Shown here piece after piece: positions 1 to 10,072 of a stretch of DNA of 36,254 nt (its first letter is position 1; each line of letters opens with the position of its first letter). The stretch is from Rhodanobacteraceae bacterium (lineage in GTDB: Bacteria > Pseudomonadota > Gammaproteobacteria > Xanthomonadales > SZUA-5): positions 1 to 36,254 of the forward strand of contig JADKFD010000101.1 of assembly GCA_016717705.1 (NCBI GenBank), given 5' to 3'. Made by a program: the position numbers and the translations under genes. The notes under the pieces were generated by a model. The model searched no databases. It saw nothing but the letters and a program-made list of their open reading frames with translations, and was not told the origin of the DNA.

Positions 1-133
1 GGATACCATGTACGACCTGCCGTCGATGACCAATGTCAGCAAGATCGTGGTCGACGAGGCGGTGATCAACGGGACCGCCGAGCCTTACCTGATCTACGAA
101 GGCAGCGCGCAGCCGAAAGTGGCCCACCAGTAG
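1..133 (+). CDS. clpX: ClpX, ATP-binding subunit of ClpXP protease (C-terminal end only)
   Basis: Reading from base 2, the window opens inside a coding frame of 43 residues that ends with TAG at 131-133. The visible residues include DTMYDLPSM, then NVSKIVVDEAV, then EPYLIYE, the typical C-terminal tail of ClpX, the AAA+ unfoldase that feeds substrates to ClpP. The ATPase core lies upstream of the window. lon follows in the same direction 271 bases later, the usual proteobacterial order. The stop codon is odd: its TAG is also the start of a REP-like palindrome (130-165), so the repeat sits directly on the end of the gene. Identity is clear from the tail and the neighbour. Confidence 0.93.
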   Translation, partial: DTMYDLPSMTNVSKIVVDEAVINGTAEPYLIYEGSAQPKVAHQ

Positions 134-165
134 GTCATGTTGCCCGCGAAAGCGGGCTACGTGAC
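130..165. repeat. REP-like palindrome, family A, copy 1
   Basis: The sequence starts GTAGGTCATGTTGCCCGC and ends GCGGGCTACGTGAC, so it can fold into a hairpin. Two close relatives lie at 26615-26649 and 26661-26697 and a fragment at 27391-27405. It overlaps the clpX stop codon. Confidence 0.8.
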
Positions 166-332
166 ATTCGCGCCAAGGGTGCCGTCACTGAAGCGACGGT
201 TGCTGGTTGTTGCTTCCTGGTTGTCGGCAGCCAGGCTCGCTTGCCCGGAATTCGGCTTTTGCTGCCAGCAACCAACGACCTGCATGTCCGCAGCGCGAAC
301 CTGACTCATTCAGAGAGGGCGCGCCCGAAGCG

Positions 333-360
333 CTTGCATTCCCCCGCGTCCACCCCAATT
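333..360 (+). promoter_or_regulatory. Candidate heat-shock (sigma-32) promoter of lon
   Basis: CTTGCA (333-338) is followed after 14 bases by CCCCAATT (353-360). This is close to the known sigma-32 pattern CTTGAA, 13-17 bases, CCCCATNT. It ends 44 bases before the lon start. lon is a classic heat-shock gene, so position and sequence agree; the assignment is by eye only. Confidence 0.5.
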
Positions 361-404
361 CTCGTGCCATAGCGGGCGCTGTCCGTCCCGAACTGGAGTG
401 AAAG

Positions 405-2915
<2,511 letters not shown>

Positions 2916-2931
2916 ATCTGTCCGTGAACGG

Positions 2932-2964
2932 AATGGCCACGTCATGCTTTGTTGCGTGGCCATT
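2932..2964 (+). terminator. Hairpin after lon
   Basis: A perfect 10-bp inverted repeat (AATGGCCACG at 2932-2941, CGTGGCCATT at 2955-2964) with a 13-base loop lies 16 bases after the lon stop. No run of T follows, so it may be a weak terminator or an mRNA-stabilising hairpin. Confidence 0.5.
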
Positions 2965-3120
2965 TCTCCCCTGATATAAAGCGCCAGCGCTGATCGCCGC
3001 ACCTACCAGGCGCTGGCGCCGCAACAGCCCAGTTACGCTGTCAGGTAAGCCGATCGCCCAACTACTATCACCATGATCGACAGCCCAATACGCGGTCGAT
3101 CTCGAAGGGAGTTTCACTGT

Positions 3121-3393
3121 ATGAAGAAGACTGACGTCGTCAATGCGGTCGCCGATGCCGCCGATCTGAGCAAGGCCGATGCTGGCCGTGCACTGGACGC
3201 GTTCATCAACGTCGTCACCAAGGCTCTGCAGGCGGGCGACAGCGTCACGCTGACCGGCTTCGGTACCTTTGCCGTGCGCAAGCGCGCTGCTCGCCAGGGC
3301 CGCAATCCGCAGACCGGCGCGACGATCAAGATCAAGGCATCGAAGAATCCGGGTTTCAAGGCTGGCAAAGCCCTGAAGGATGCTGTAAACTAA
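3121..3393 (+). CDS. hupB: DNA-binding protein HU (beta type)
   Basis: The 90-residue protein is a standard HU: a small dimeric, histone-like protein that bends DNA and compacts the nucleoid. It begins MKKTDVVNAVADAADLSK and contains the family signature GFGTFAVRKRAARQGRNP, with the DNA-intercalating proline at 63 on the beta arm, and ends in the usual amphipathic helix. An AAGGGAG ribosome binding site at 3105-3111 supports the ATG at 3121. The gene sits between lon and ppiD as in most gammaproteobacteria. The 205-base gap after lon leaves room for its own promoter. Two tRNA genes follow at once and may be co-transcribed. Confidence 0.98.
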   Translation: MKKTDVVNAVADAADLSKADAGRALDAFINVVTKALQAGDSVTLTGFGTFAVRKRAARQGRNPQTGATIKIKASKNPGFKAGKALKDAVN

Positions 3394-3407
3394 CTGGCTC
3401 AGCAGCT

Positions 3408-3482
3408 GGGTGCTTAGCTCAGCGGTAGAGCGTCGCCCTTACAAGGCGAGGGTCGGGGGTTCGATCCCCTCAGCACCCACCA
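3408..3482 (+). tRNA. tRNA-Val (anticodon TAC)
   Basis: A full cloverleaf of 75 bases with encoded CCA. The acceptor stem pairs GGGTGC with GCACCC, the anticodon stem TCGCC pairs with GGCGA around loop CTTACAA (anticodon TAC), and the T arm reads GGGGGTTCGATCCCC. It lies 14 bases after hupB. Confidence 0.97.
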
Positions 3483-3490
3483 GTTTCAAT

Positions 3491-3567
3491 GGAGCGGTAG
3501 TTCAGTCGGTTAGAATACCGGCCTGTCACGCCGGGGGTCGCGGGTTCGAGCCCCGTCCGCTCCGCCA
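3491..3567 (+). tRNA. tRNA-Asp (anticodon GTC)
   Basis: A full cloverleaf of 77 bases with encoded CCA. The acceptor GGAGCGG pairs with CCGCTCC, the anticodon stem CCGGC pairs with GCCGG around loop CTGTCAC (anticodon GTC), and the T-loop is GGTTCGAGCCC. It lies 8 bases after tRNA-Val, so the two are probably processed from one transcript. Confidence 0.97.
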
Positions 3568-3571
3568 ATCC

Positions 3572-3604
3572 TGACACGGGCGCCTTTGGGCGCCCGTGTC
3601 ATTT
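3572..3604 (+). terminator. Strong intrinsic terminator after the tRNA pair
   Basis: A perfect 13-bp stem (TGACACGGGCGCC at 3572-3584, GGCGCCCGTGTCA at 3589-3601) with a TTTG loop is followed by TTT. It begins 5 bases after tRNA-Asp and closes the hupB/tRNA transcription unit before ppiD. Confidence 0.85.
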
Positions 3605-3656
3605 CCGGGCTACGAAGTTCTTCGGGCCCATCCACCGATACAACAGGTTTTAGCTC

Positions 3657-5561
3657 ATGCTGCAGTCGATCCGCGAGAAGTTCTCCGGCTGGATACTGAT
3701 CATCATCATGCTGCTGCTGGTGGTGCCTTTTGCCCTGTTCGGAATCAACAACTATTTTCAGGCGCAGATCGACACCTTCGTCGCCAAGGTGAACGATGCC
3801 GAGATTGCGCCGCCGCAGTTGCAGGAGCGACTCGACCTGCAGCGTCGGCAGATGCGCCAGATGCTCGGTCAGGATGCCGACATCAGCTTCGTCGACACGC
3901 CGGACAACAAGCGCCGCGTGCTCGATTCGCTGATCGATGAGGAACTGCGCGTGCAGGACGCCCGTGCTGCGGGAATCGAGATTCCGGCGAGCAAACTGCA
4001 GAGCGAGATTCTGGCGATCGACGCCTTCAAGCCGAGTGGCAGCTTCGACCAGGACACCTATGTTGCGGTGCTGCGCAACATGAGCATGACGCCGGCAATT
4101 TTCCAGGAGCGCGTGCTGCGCGATCTGACGGCGCGTGAAATCGTGCTGCGCGTGGGCAACAGCGCTTTCGTGACCGATGCGGAAGTGGATGCCTACCTGC
4201 GCTTGCAGAACCAGACGCGCACCTTTGCGTCGATCCGCTTGAGCGCCGCCGAGCAGACGGCTCCCGCGCCGACCGAAGAAGAGATCGCCAAGGACTACGA
4301 GGCGCGCAAGAGCGAGTTGATGACGCCCGAGCTGGTCACGCTCGAGTACGTCGAGATCAAGGCCGACCAGCTCGAAGTCCCCGCGCCCAGCGACGCCGAC
4401 TTGCAGCTTCGCTATGAAGACCAGAAGGACCGCTATGTGGTGCCCGAGCAGCGCAAGGCCAGTCACATTCTGATCGAGGTGGCGTCTGGCGCGGATGCGG
4501 CAGCGCAGAAGGCTGCTTTGGCCAAGGCTGAGGCTCTGCTGGCAGAGATCAACGGCGGCAAGGCATTCGCCGACCTCGCCAAGGCCAGTTCCGACGACCT
4601 GGGTTCCAAGCAGCAGGGCGGCGACCTGGGTTGGCTGGAGCCTGGCGCCAGCGACCCGGCGTTCGAGGAAGCCCTGTTCAAGCTCGAGGTCGGCAAAGTC
4701 TCGGAGCCCGTCCTTGGAAGCAACGGCTATCACCTGATCCAGCTCAATGAGATCAAGCCGGAAAGCCGTCGCCAGTTTGCCGAGGTCAAGGCTGAGCTCG
4801 AGAGCGAATACAAGGCCTCCGAGCAGGACCGCATGTTTTCCGATCTCGCAGGCGCACTGGTCGACGAGATCCATCGCGATCCGCAGTCGCTGCAGGGCCC
4901 GGCCGAAAAGCTGAAGCTTGAAGTCAAGCGCACGCAGCCTTTTGCGCGCAGCGGTGGCGTCGACATCGCTGCCAACCCGGCGATTATCGAGCAGGCGTTT
5001 TCGGAACTCGTGCTCGATCGCGGCCAGACCAGCGATCTGATCGATCTGGCCAAGAACCATGTCGCCGCCATTCGTGTCGCCGAACGCAAGCCGCCCGAGC
5101 CGCGCTCGCTGGAGCAGGTGCGTGGCGAGATCGAAGCCACGTTGCGCGTGGCGGCACAGCGCAAGCTGCTCGACGACAAGGCCAAGGCGCTGGAAACGCG
5201 TCTGGCCGCGGGCGAGTCACTGGACGCGATCGCCAAGGAACTGGGCAAGACGCCGGAACTCGCTGACGCCGTCGTTCGTACTGCCGGCAATCAGGACGCC
5301 ACGATCCTCGAACAGGTGTTCAAGCTGGCGCGTCCGGACAAGACTCCGGTACGCACGGTCGTGCGCATCAACGACGATGAACGCGCCCTGGTGGAATTGA
5401 CGGCCGTGGTCGACGCCAATCCGGCTGCGGTGGAAAAGGAGGCGCGCGACGCAGCGCGTGCTCAATTGGCATCGCAGTGGACCGAGGCCGAGACCAAGGC
5501 CTACGTCGACGCATTGCGCAAGAAGGCGCAGGTCGTGATTGCCGAGGAGCGGCTGCAATAA
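3657..5561 (+). CDS. ppiD: PpiD, membrane-anchored periplasmic peptidyl-prolyl isomerase/chaperone
   Basis: This 634-residue protein matches PpiD, which is anchored in the inner membrane and helps newly exported proteins fold in the periplasm near the Sec translocon. Residues 12-30 form a single hydrophobic anchor after a short positively charged N-terminus. A SurA/PpiD-type helical chaperone domain follows. One parvulin-type PPIase domain spans about 262-370, beginning at the VVPEQRKASHILIEV motif and including GGDLGWLEPG and NGYHLIQLNEI. A second helical region fills the C-terminal half. Length agrees with E. coli PpiD (623). The ATG at 3657 has only a weak ribosome binding site, but it sits directly before the anchor. 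It follows hupB and two tRNAs, the conserved order. Confidence 0.95.
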   Translation: MLQSIREKFSGWILIIIMLLLVVPFALFGINNYFQAQIDTFVAKVNDAEIAPPQLQERLDLQRRQMRQMLGQDADISFVDTPDNKRRVLDSLIDEELRVQDARAAGIEIPASKLQSEILAIDAFKPSGSFDQDTYVAVLRNMSMTPAIFQERVLRDLTAREIVLRVGNSAFVTDAEVDAYLRLQNQTRTFASIRLSAAEQTAPAPTEEEIAKDYEARKSELMTPELVTLEYVEIKADQLEVPAPSDADLQLRYEDQKDRYVVPEQRKASHILIEVASGADAAAQKAALAKAEALLAEINGGKAFADLAKASSDDLGSKQQGGDLGWLEPGASDPAFEEALFKLEVGKVSEPVLGSNGYHLIQLNEIKPESRRQFAEVKAELESEYKASEQDRMFSDLAGALVDEIHRDPQSLQGPAEKLKLEVKRTQPFARSGGVDIAANPAIIEQAFSELVLDRGQTSDLIDLAKNHVAAIRVAERKPPEPRSLEQVRGEIEATLRVAAQRKLLDDKAKALETRLAAGESLDAIAKELGKTPELADAVVRTAGNQDATILEQVFKLARPDKTPVRTVVRINDDERALVELTAVVDANPAAVEKEARDAARAQLASQWTEAETKAYVDALRKKAQVVIAEERLQ

Positions 5562-5629
5562 AAGTGGAGCACGGGGCAGCGGGCACGGGAAGAGCCGCGC
5601 CGCCGGATCCGGGCGCTTCTGAGGCCGGT

Positions 5630-5692
5630 GTATCGCGCAGCGATTAGGGGTCTGGCCCGGTGAACGCGCATGGCGCGCGTACACCGGGCTAC
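5630..5692. repeat. REP-like elements (families E and D) between ppiD and fabI
   Basis: GTATCGCGCAGCGA at 5630-5643 is the reverse complement of a 14-mer also found at 24775-24788 and 33632-33645. It is followed at 5655-5692 by a palindrome beginning GCCCGGTGAACGCGC and ending GCGCGCGTACACCGGGCTAC, related to the large inverted repeat at 24666-24750. The region lies between the convergent ppiD and fabI genes and could act as a bidirectional hairpin. Confidence 0.65.
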
Positions 5693-5736
5693 TGGGTCAA
5701 GGCCGGCGAGGTGCGCGCCACTTGCGTGCGCCGTTC

Positions 5737-6528
5737 TCAGTCGGCGATCAACTCGCCCATCGCGACGTGGCTGTAGCCCGAATCCACGTAGAGCACTTCG
5801 CCGGTGATGCCGGCGGCCAGATCCGAGCACAGAAAGGCGGCGGCATTGCCGACGTCTTCGATGGTGACGCTGCGGCGCATCGGCGCGGTGCGTTCGACGT
5901 GGTCGAGCATCTTGCGGAAATTGCCGATGCCAGCGGCCGCCAAAGTCTTGATCGGGCCGGCCGAGATGGCATTCACGCGGATGCCCTCCGGGCCGAGATC
6001 CTGTGCCAGATAGCGCACGCAGGCCTCCAGCGACGCTTTCGCCAAACCCATCACGTTGTAGTGCGGCATCGAACGCACGGCGCCGAGGTAGCTCAAGGTC
6101 AGCAAGGCGCCGCGCCGACCATGCATCAGCGTGCGCCCGCCTTTGGCCAGGGCAGCCAGGCTGTAGCTGCTGATTTCGTGCGCGGTATTGAAGCCCTCGC
6201 GCGTTACCGCGTCGATGAAGCGGCCCTGGATCTGCTCCCGCGGTGCAAACGCGATCGAGTGCACCAGAATATCGAAACCGTCCCAGCGCTCGGCCAGCTG
6301 TGCATACATACGATCGACGTCACCGTCGACGGCGACATCGCAAGCCAGCACCGGACCATTGCCGAACTCGGCGGCGGCAGCATCGACGCGCTCCTTGAGT
6401 CGCTCGTTCTGGTAGGTGAAGGCCAGTTCCGCGCCCTGTCGGTGCATGGCCTGCGCGATGCCCCAGGCGATCGAGCGGTGCGAAGCAATGCCGGTGATCA
6501 GGGCGCGCTTTCCGTCGAGAAATCCCAT
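5737..6528 (-). CDS. fabI: Enoyl-[acyl-carrier-protein] reductase (NADH)
   Basis: The 263-residue protein is FabI, which reduces trans-2-enoyl-ACP to acyl-ACP in the last step of each fatty acid elongation cycle. It opens with MGFLDGKRALITGIASHRSI, the divergent nucleotide-binding loop of FabI rather than the classical GxxxGxG. The catalytic residues line up with E. coli Tyr146, Tyr156 and Lys163 as Tyr147, Tyr157 (HYNVMGLAK) and Lys164. An open frame continues upstream to a TTG at 6546, but the ATG at 6528 with GAGGAG upstream gives the usual FabI N-terminus and length. It is transcribed toward ppiD (convergent) and lies downstream of mltD on the same strand. Confidence 0.97.
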   Translation of the reverse strand: MGFLDGKRALITGIASHRSIAWGIAQAMHRQGAELAFTYQNERLKERVDAAAAEFGNGPVLACDVAVDGDVDRMYAQLAERWDGFDILVHSIAFAPREQIQGRFIDAVTREGFNTAHEISSYSLAALAKGGRTLMHGRRGALLTLSYLGAVRSMPHYNVMGLAKASLEACVRYLAQDLGPEGIRVNAISAGPIKTLAAAGIGNFRKMLDHVERTAPMRRSVTIEDVGNAAAFLCSDLAAGITGEVLYVDSGYSHVAMGELIAD

Positions 6529-6625
6529 GCTGCTGATGCTCCTCAAGTTGGTGCCGGGCGACTTGGCTGCAGTGATTGTCGCGATGGCGCGTCGTCAATG
6601 CATTGGCGAGTGGCGATCTGCCCGC

Positions 6626-7822
6626 TCAGGAATTGCCCTGCACCTTGAGCGTCTGGCCGATGCGCAGCACGCTTTTCTTGCTGAGGTCGTTCCAGCGCAT
6701 CAGATCTGCCAGCCGGACACGATAGCGTTTGCTGATCGTCCAAAGCGAGTCGCCCGAAGCCACCCGGTGCACGCGACCGTTGCCGCTGGGGGGCGCCGCC
6801 ACGGCGCTGGCGACGGCTTTGGGTTCGACTGCGGTCAAGGCGCCCTCGCTGATGGCGCGCGCGGCTGCCGCGGACACGGCGGTCGGCATCAGCAAAGGCG
6901 CGCTGGCGTCGGTGGCGCTGCGGGCAAAGGCATGATGATTCCAGCGCTTGAGGTCGCTGGCAGCCACGCCGGCGCGCGCCGACAGCGCATTGGGGTCGAC
7001 CGGAAACGGCGCACTGAACTCGACCAGGCGAGCATCCTGCGGCAGCGGCGGCAAGGCCAGCGCAAAGCGCTCCGGCTCGCCGATCAGGCAGCCCAGCGCC
7101 TTGACCTTGTCGATGTATTCGCGTGTGGTGCGCGGCAGGCCGAGGCCGTCGAGTGACTTGAGCGTCGACATGTCGCGCCCGGTCAGTGCCTTGCGCAGCC
7201 GGTAGGCGCCTGCGTTGTACGCAGCGAACATCAGCTTGGGATTGTTGGAAAACGCCTCGGCGTTGAGTTTGAGCAGGCGCATCGCGGCGTCGGTGGAGCG
7301 GCGCACGTCGAGGCGGTCATCGCCCTTGCCGCTGCCGTTCAGCCCGAAGCGCCGGCCGGTGTCCGGCATCAGTTGCCACATGCCGAGTGCGCCACCCGGT
7401 CCCCGCGCGTCCGGGCGGTAATAGCTTTCGATGATAGGAATCAGCATGGTTTCGCCCGGCAGGTCGAGCGCCTCGGCCCGGGTCAATACGTAATCCATCA
7501 GCGGCACCGCCGGTGCCAGGGTGTCGGCGAAGCGTTGCGGTTTGCTGGCATAGAGCTTGATCCAGCGTTCCACCCCAGGGGTCACCTCGCACTGCTGCCA
7601 ATGGCGCTCGCGGGCGAAGCGCTGCCAGACATCCGGCGCCGGACTCAAGCTGGCCGGATCCGGCATCGGCGGCTGCACCGGCGGCGCTTCGGGCAGCTCA
7701 AGCGCCGCCGGCGCAGCAACGCTGGACACTGCGTCCGGGCGCGTCTGGGTGACGCCACAGGCGGCAATGGCGGTCATCGTGAACACGGCAAGGAGCAGTC
7801 GGCCGCTGCGCATCAGGTTCAT
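6626..7822 (-). CDS. mltD: Membrane-bound lytic murein transglycosylase D-like lipoprotein
   Basis: This 398-residue protein cleaves the MurNAc-GlcNAc bond of peptidoglycan non-hydrolytically. A lipoprotein signal (hydrophobic LLLAVFTMTAIAAC) gives a lipidated Cys22. An SLT (family 1) domain spans roughly 115-265, with the likely catalytic Glu132 in IPIIESYYRP and the motifs GALGMWQLMP and AAYNAGAYRLR. A LysM peptidoglycan-binding domain lies at the C-terminus (HRVASGDSLWTISKRYRV to IGQTLKVQ). E. coli MltD has two LysM repeats; here only one is clear, with a degenerate stretch before it. The ATG at 7822 was chosen because it starts the signal peptide and lies 20 bases after the gloB stop; the frame is open further upstream inside gloB. 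gloB-mltD linkage is conserved in gammaproteobacteria. Confidence 0.93.
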   Translation of the reverse strand: MNLMRSGRLLLAVFTMTAIAACGVTQTRPDAVSSVAAPAALELPEAPPVQPPMPDPASLSPAPDVWQRFARERHWQQCEVTPGVERWIKLYASKPQRFADTLAPAVPLMDYVLTRAEALDLPGETMLIPIIESYYRPDARGPGGALGMWQLMPDTGRRFGLNGSGKGDDRLDVRRSTDAAMRLLKLNAEAFSNNPKLMFAAYNAGAYRLRKALTGRDMSTLKSLDGLGLPRTTREYIDKVKALGCLIGEPERFALALPPLPQDARLVEFSAPFPVDPNALSARAGVAASDLKRWNHHAFARSATDASAPLLMPTAVSAAAARAISEGALTAVEPKAVASAVAAPPSGNGRVHRVASGDSLWTISKRYRVRLADLMRWNDLSKKSVLRIGQTLKVQGNS

Positions 7823-7842
7823 GGAATCGGTCGCTCGCAGGC

Positions 7843-8604
7843 TCAGCACAGGTTTTTCCAGGCGCGCAGCGTGGCGAACACCTCGCTGCGGGTCTGCAAC
7901 TCGCAAGCGGCGTGTATCGACGCGGCGGCTTTCACCTGCGGGTCGTCGCAGCGCAGGAAAGGATTGCAGCGCAGTTCGCTGCCGATGTCGGTGGGGATGC
8001 TCGGCTGGTGTTCGTCGCGCAGAGCGCGTACGTCGGCGACACGTTGTTGCAGATCCTGGTTGCCGGGATCGACGGCCAGCGCAAAACCGGCGTTGCGCAG
8101 GGTGTACTCGTGAGCGCAGTAGACGCGCGTATCCGACGGCAGTGCCGCCAGTCGATCAAGCGAAGCCAGCATCTCGTCCGCGCTTCCTTCGAAGACGCGG
8201 CCGCAGCCCAGACTGAACAGAACATCGCCACAGAACACCTGGCCGTCGCCGTGGTAAACGACGTGCGTGCGCGTGTGTCCCGGCGTGGCCATCACCTCGA
8301 ACACGCAGTCGCCATCGAGAGTCACCCGGTTGCCATCGGTGACGACTTCGGTCAGTGACGGGATGCGCGCATCGTCCGGTCCGATACGGCGCGCATCCGG
8401 CCAGCGTGCCGCCAGACGCGCCATGCCGCCGATGTGGTCCGGGTGGTGATGGGTGATCAGGATCGCCGACAGCGCCTGGCCGGTGTCCTTGAGATGGTGT
8501 TCGATGACGTCGGCATCGCCGGGATCCACGACCGCAATCCCGCTGCCGCAACGCAGCGCGAAGAGATAGTTGTCGGAGAAGGCGGGCAGCAGGGTGACGT
8601 GCAT
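7843..8604 (-). CDS. gloB: Hydroxyacylglutathione hydrolase (glyoxalase II)
   Basis: The 253-residue protein is a metallo-beta-lactamase-fold glyoxalase II, which hydrolyses S-lactoylglutathione to lactate and glutathione, completing methylglyoxal detoxification. The dinuclear metal motif THHHPDHIGG is at 51-60. Further ligands lie in TPGHTRTHVVY, CGDVLFSLGCGR and CAHEYTLRN. The C-terminal HAGH domain, with its substrate-binding residues, ends RAWKNLC. The ATG at 8604 gives the canonical start MHVTLLPAFSDNYLF. It heads a probable gloB-mltD operon and is divergent from the yafS-rnhA-dnaQ operon, the same organisation as in E. coli. Confidence 0.97.
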   Translation of the reverse strand: MHVTLLPAFSDNYLFALRCGSGIAVVDPGDADVIEHHLKDTGQALSAILITHHHPDHIGGMARLAARWPDARRIGPDDARIPSLTEVVTDGNRVTLDGDCVFEVMATPGHTRTHVVYHGDGQVFCGDVLFSLGCGRVFEGSADEMLASLDRLAALPSDTRVYCAHEYTLRNAGFALAVDPGNQDLQQRVADVRALRDEHQPSIPTDIGSELRCNPFLRCDDPQVKAAASIHAACELQTRSEVFATLRAWKNLC

Positions 8605-8898
8605 CGGCGATCGCAGGCTATGGGTACGGTTCGGTGGTGGACTGGCGTTGGCCGGTCAACCGTGCATGTCTCGGTATCTGCGGCGCCGGCAGCGAATCGG
8701 GGGCGGAATGGTCGCAGAGAGGCGGAATTCGGTCAAATTGCGGGCGATTTCCGGTCAGACTAGCCTAAGGAGTCACGATTGCCACGATGTGCGACGGCGC
8801 AGCAAGCGCCAGGGTTGTTCAGCCGGCGCGTCTGCAAATGCGGCCCGGGCGCGGTCGGGCTATGCTCATCGGACTGGATGGCGGATTGCCGATTACCG
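8605..8898. other. Divergent promoter region between gloB and yafS, no gene seen
   Basis: No convincing coding frame or RNA is visible in these 294 bases. The stretch must hold the promoters for the gloB operon (minus) and the yafS-rnhA-dnaQ operon (plus). A TATGCT that could be a -10 box lies at 8861-8866, but no convincing -35 box is seen with it. Confidence 0.5.
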
Positions 8899-9597
8899 AT
8901 GTCACACGAGGATGCTGAGTCCGGGCACGACTTGCAGCTGTCCGCGCGCTGCGATCGTGCCTGCGCCGCCCTGATCGAGGAGCGCTGGCGCCGCGCGCCG
9001 GGCCTGGCCCTGCGCATCGGCATGGGTGCGTCGGGCGTGGTCGAACGGCCCGGGCGCACGCGTTTCGACCTCCAGTGGCTGGCGGACGAACGCTGCTTCC
9101 ACGGGCCGCTGCGAACACGCTGGCCGTGGTTGCCGCTGGCCGATGGCGCTCTGGCCATGGTCATCCTCGATCGGCTTGCGGAGATGGACGAGCAGGCGTG
9201 CGCACAACTGCTCGAAGAAGCCGTGAGGGTGCTCGCCGATGATGGCCGGTTGCTGATCCTGGATGCTGATCCCTGGGGCTGGATCGGAATGCGCGGTCGG
9301 CTGGCCGGCAAGCGCGGCACGCTCAGCGCCGGGCGTCAGCGCGGACTGATGCAGCGTGCCGGTCTGGAGGACATCGAAATCCAGCGGGCGCTCAACTGGC
9401 CGCCGCTGCCGCTGCGGGTCATCGAGCGCCACGGCGATCTGCTCGACCGGTTCGGGCAACGTTTCTGGCCCTTGCCCGCCAGTCTCTACATGGTCTGCGG
9501 ACGCAAGCGCAGCAGCAATGTGATCGCCATCCCGTTCACCCACGATCGTCGCCATGGCCTGGTGGCCGCACCCGAGGGCATGCGTCGTGCCGGCTGA
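8899..9597 (+). CDS. YafS-like SAM-dependent methyltransferase family protein
   Basis: The 232-residue protein resembles the class I methyltransferase-fold protein YafS, found between gloB and rnhA in E. coli. A degenerate SAM-binding N-terminus (LALRIGMGASG) is followed by the C-terminal half of the fold: DGALAMVILDRLAEMDE, EEAVRVLADDGRLLILDADPWG and GRQRGLMQRAGLED. The substrate is unknown. The canonical GxGxG loop is weak (GMGASG), so activity is uncertain. The ATG at 8899 is chosen; an in-frame ATG at 8878 would add seven residues, and neither has a strong ribosome binding site. Its end overlaps the rnhA start by 11 bases, so the two are translationally coupled. Function rests on synteny plus the residual fold. 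Confidence 0.75.
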   Translation: MSHEDAESGHDLQLSARCDRACAALIEERWRRAPGLALRIGMGASGVVERPGRTRFDLQWLADERCFHGPLRTRWPWLPLADGALAMVILDRLAEMDEQACAQLLEEAVRVLADDGRLLILDADPWGWIGMRGRLAGKRGTLSAGRQRGLMQRAGLEDIEIQRALNWPPLPLRVIERHGDLLDRFGQRFWPLPASLYMVCGRKRSSNVIAIPFTHDRRHGLVAAPEGMRRAG

Positions 9598-10072
9598 TAT
9601 CCAGGCAGTTGTTGCCTACACCGACGGGGCCTGCTCCGGCAACCCCGGTCCCGGTGCCTGGGGCGCCGTGCTGATCTTCCGCGGCAGCGAGCGCGAGCTG
9701 TGCGGGTATGAGCCGGCGACCACCAACAACCGCATGGAGTTGATGGGTGCCATCGCCGCTCTCGAGGCGCTCAAACGGCACTGCACGGTCGACCTGCATA
9801 CCGATTCGCAATACGTGTGCAAGGGCATCAAGGAATGGCTGCCGAACTGGATCCGGCGCGGCTGGAAAACCGCAGCGGGACAGCCGGTGCTCAATCAGGA
9901 CCTGTGGCAGCGATTGTCGACGCAAGCCGCGCGCCATCAGGTACGCTGGCATTGGGTGCGCGGTCACAGTGGCGTGCCGCTGAACGAGCGCGTCGACCGC
10001 ATCGCCCGCAATTGCCTGGAAAGCGAGCGCGCACGATTGAAGCCGTGCAGCAAGGTCGTCAGCGATTCATGA
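9587..10072 (+). CDS. rnhA: Ribonuclease HI
   Basis: The 161-residue protein degrades the RNA strand of RNA-DNA hybrids (R-loops, Okazaki primers). It has the family start YTDGACSGNPGPGAWG and the four acidic active-site residues Asp13, Glu51 (NNRMELMG), Asp73 (HTDSQYV) and Asp137, with His127 in the flexible WVRGHSG loop. GTG at 9587 is preferred: GAGGG lies at 9574-9578, eight bases upstream, and the protein then begins close to the catalytic strand. The frame is open further upstream but that would intrude deeply into yafS. It overlaps yafS by 11 bases and dnaQ by 4 (ATGA). In E. coli rnhA and dnaQ are divergent; here they are co-directional. Confidence 0.96.
   Translation: MPADIQAVVAYTDGACSGNPGPGAWGAVLIFRGSERELCGYEPATTNNRMELMGAIAALEALKRHCTVDLHTDSQYVCKGIKEWLPNWIRRGWKTAAGQPVLNQDLWQRLSTQAARHQVRWHWVRGHSGVPLNERVDRIARNCLESERARLKPCSKVVSDS

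Noticed and set aside
3510..5060. 516-codon minus-strand open frame
   Set aside because: It lies opposite ppiD and begins inside tRNA-Asp; composition is His/Arg/Leu-rich as in high-GC antisense frames, no domain is recognised.
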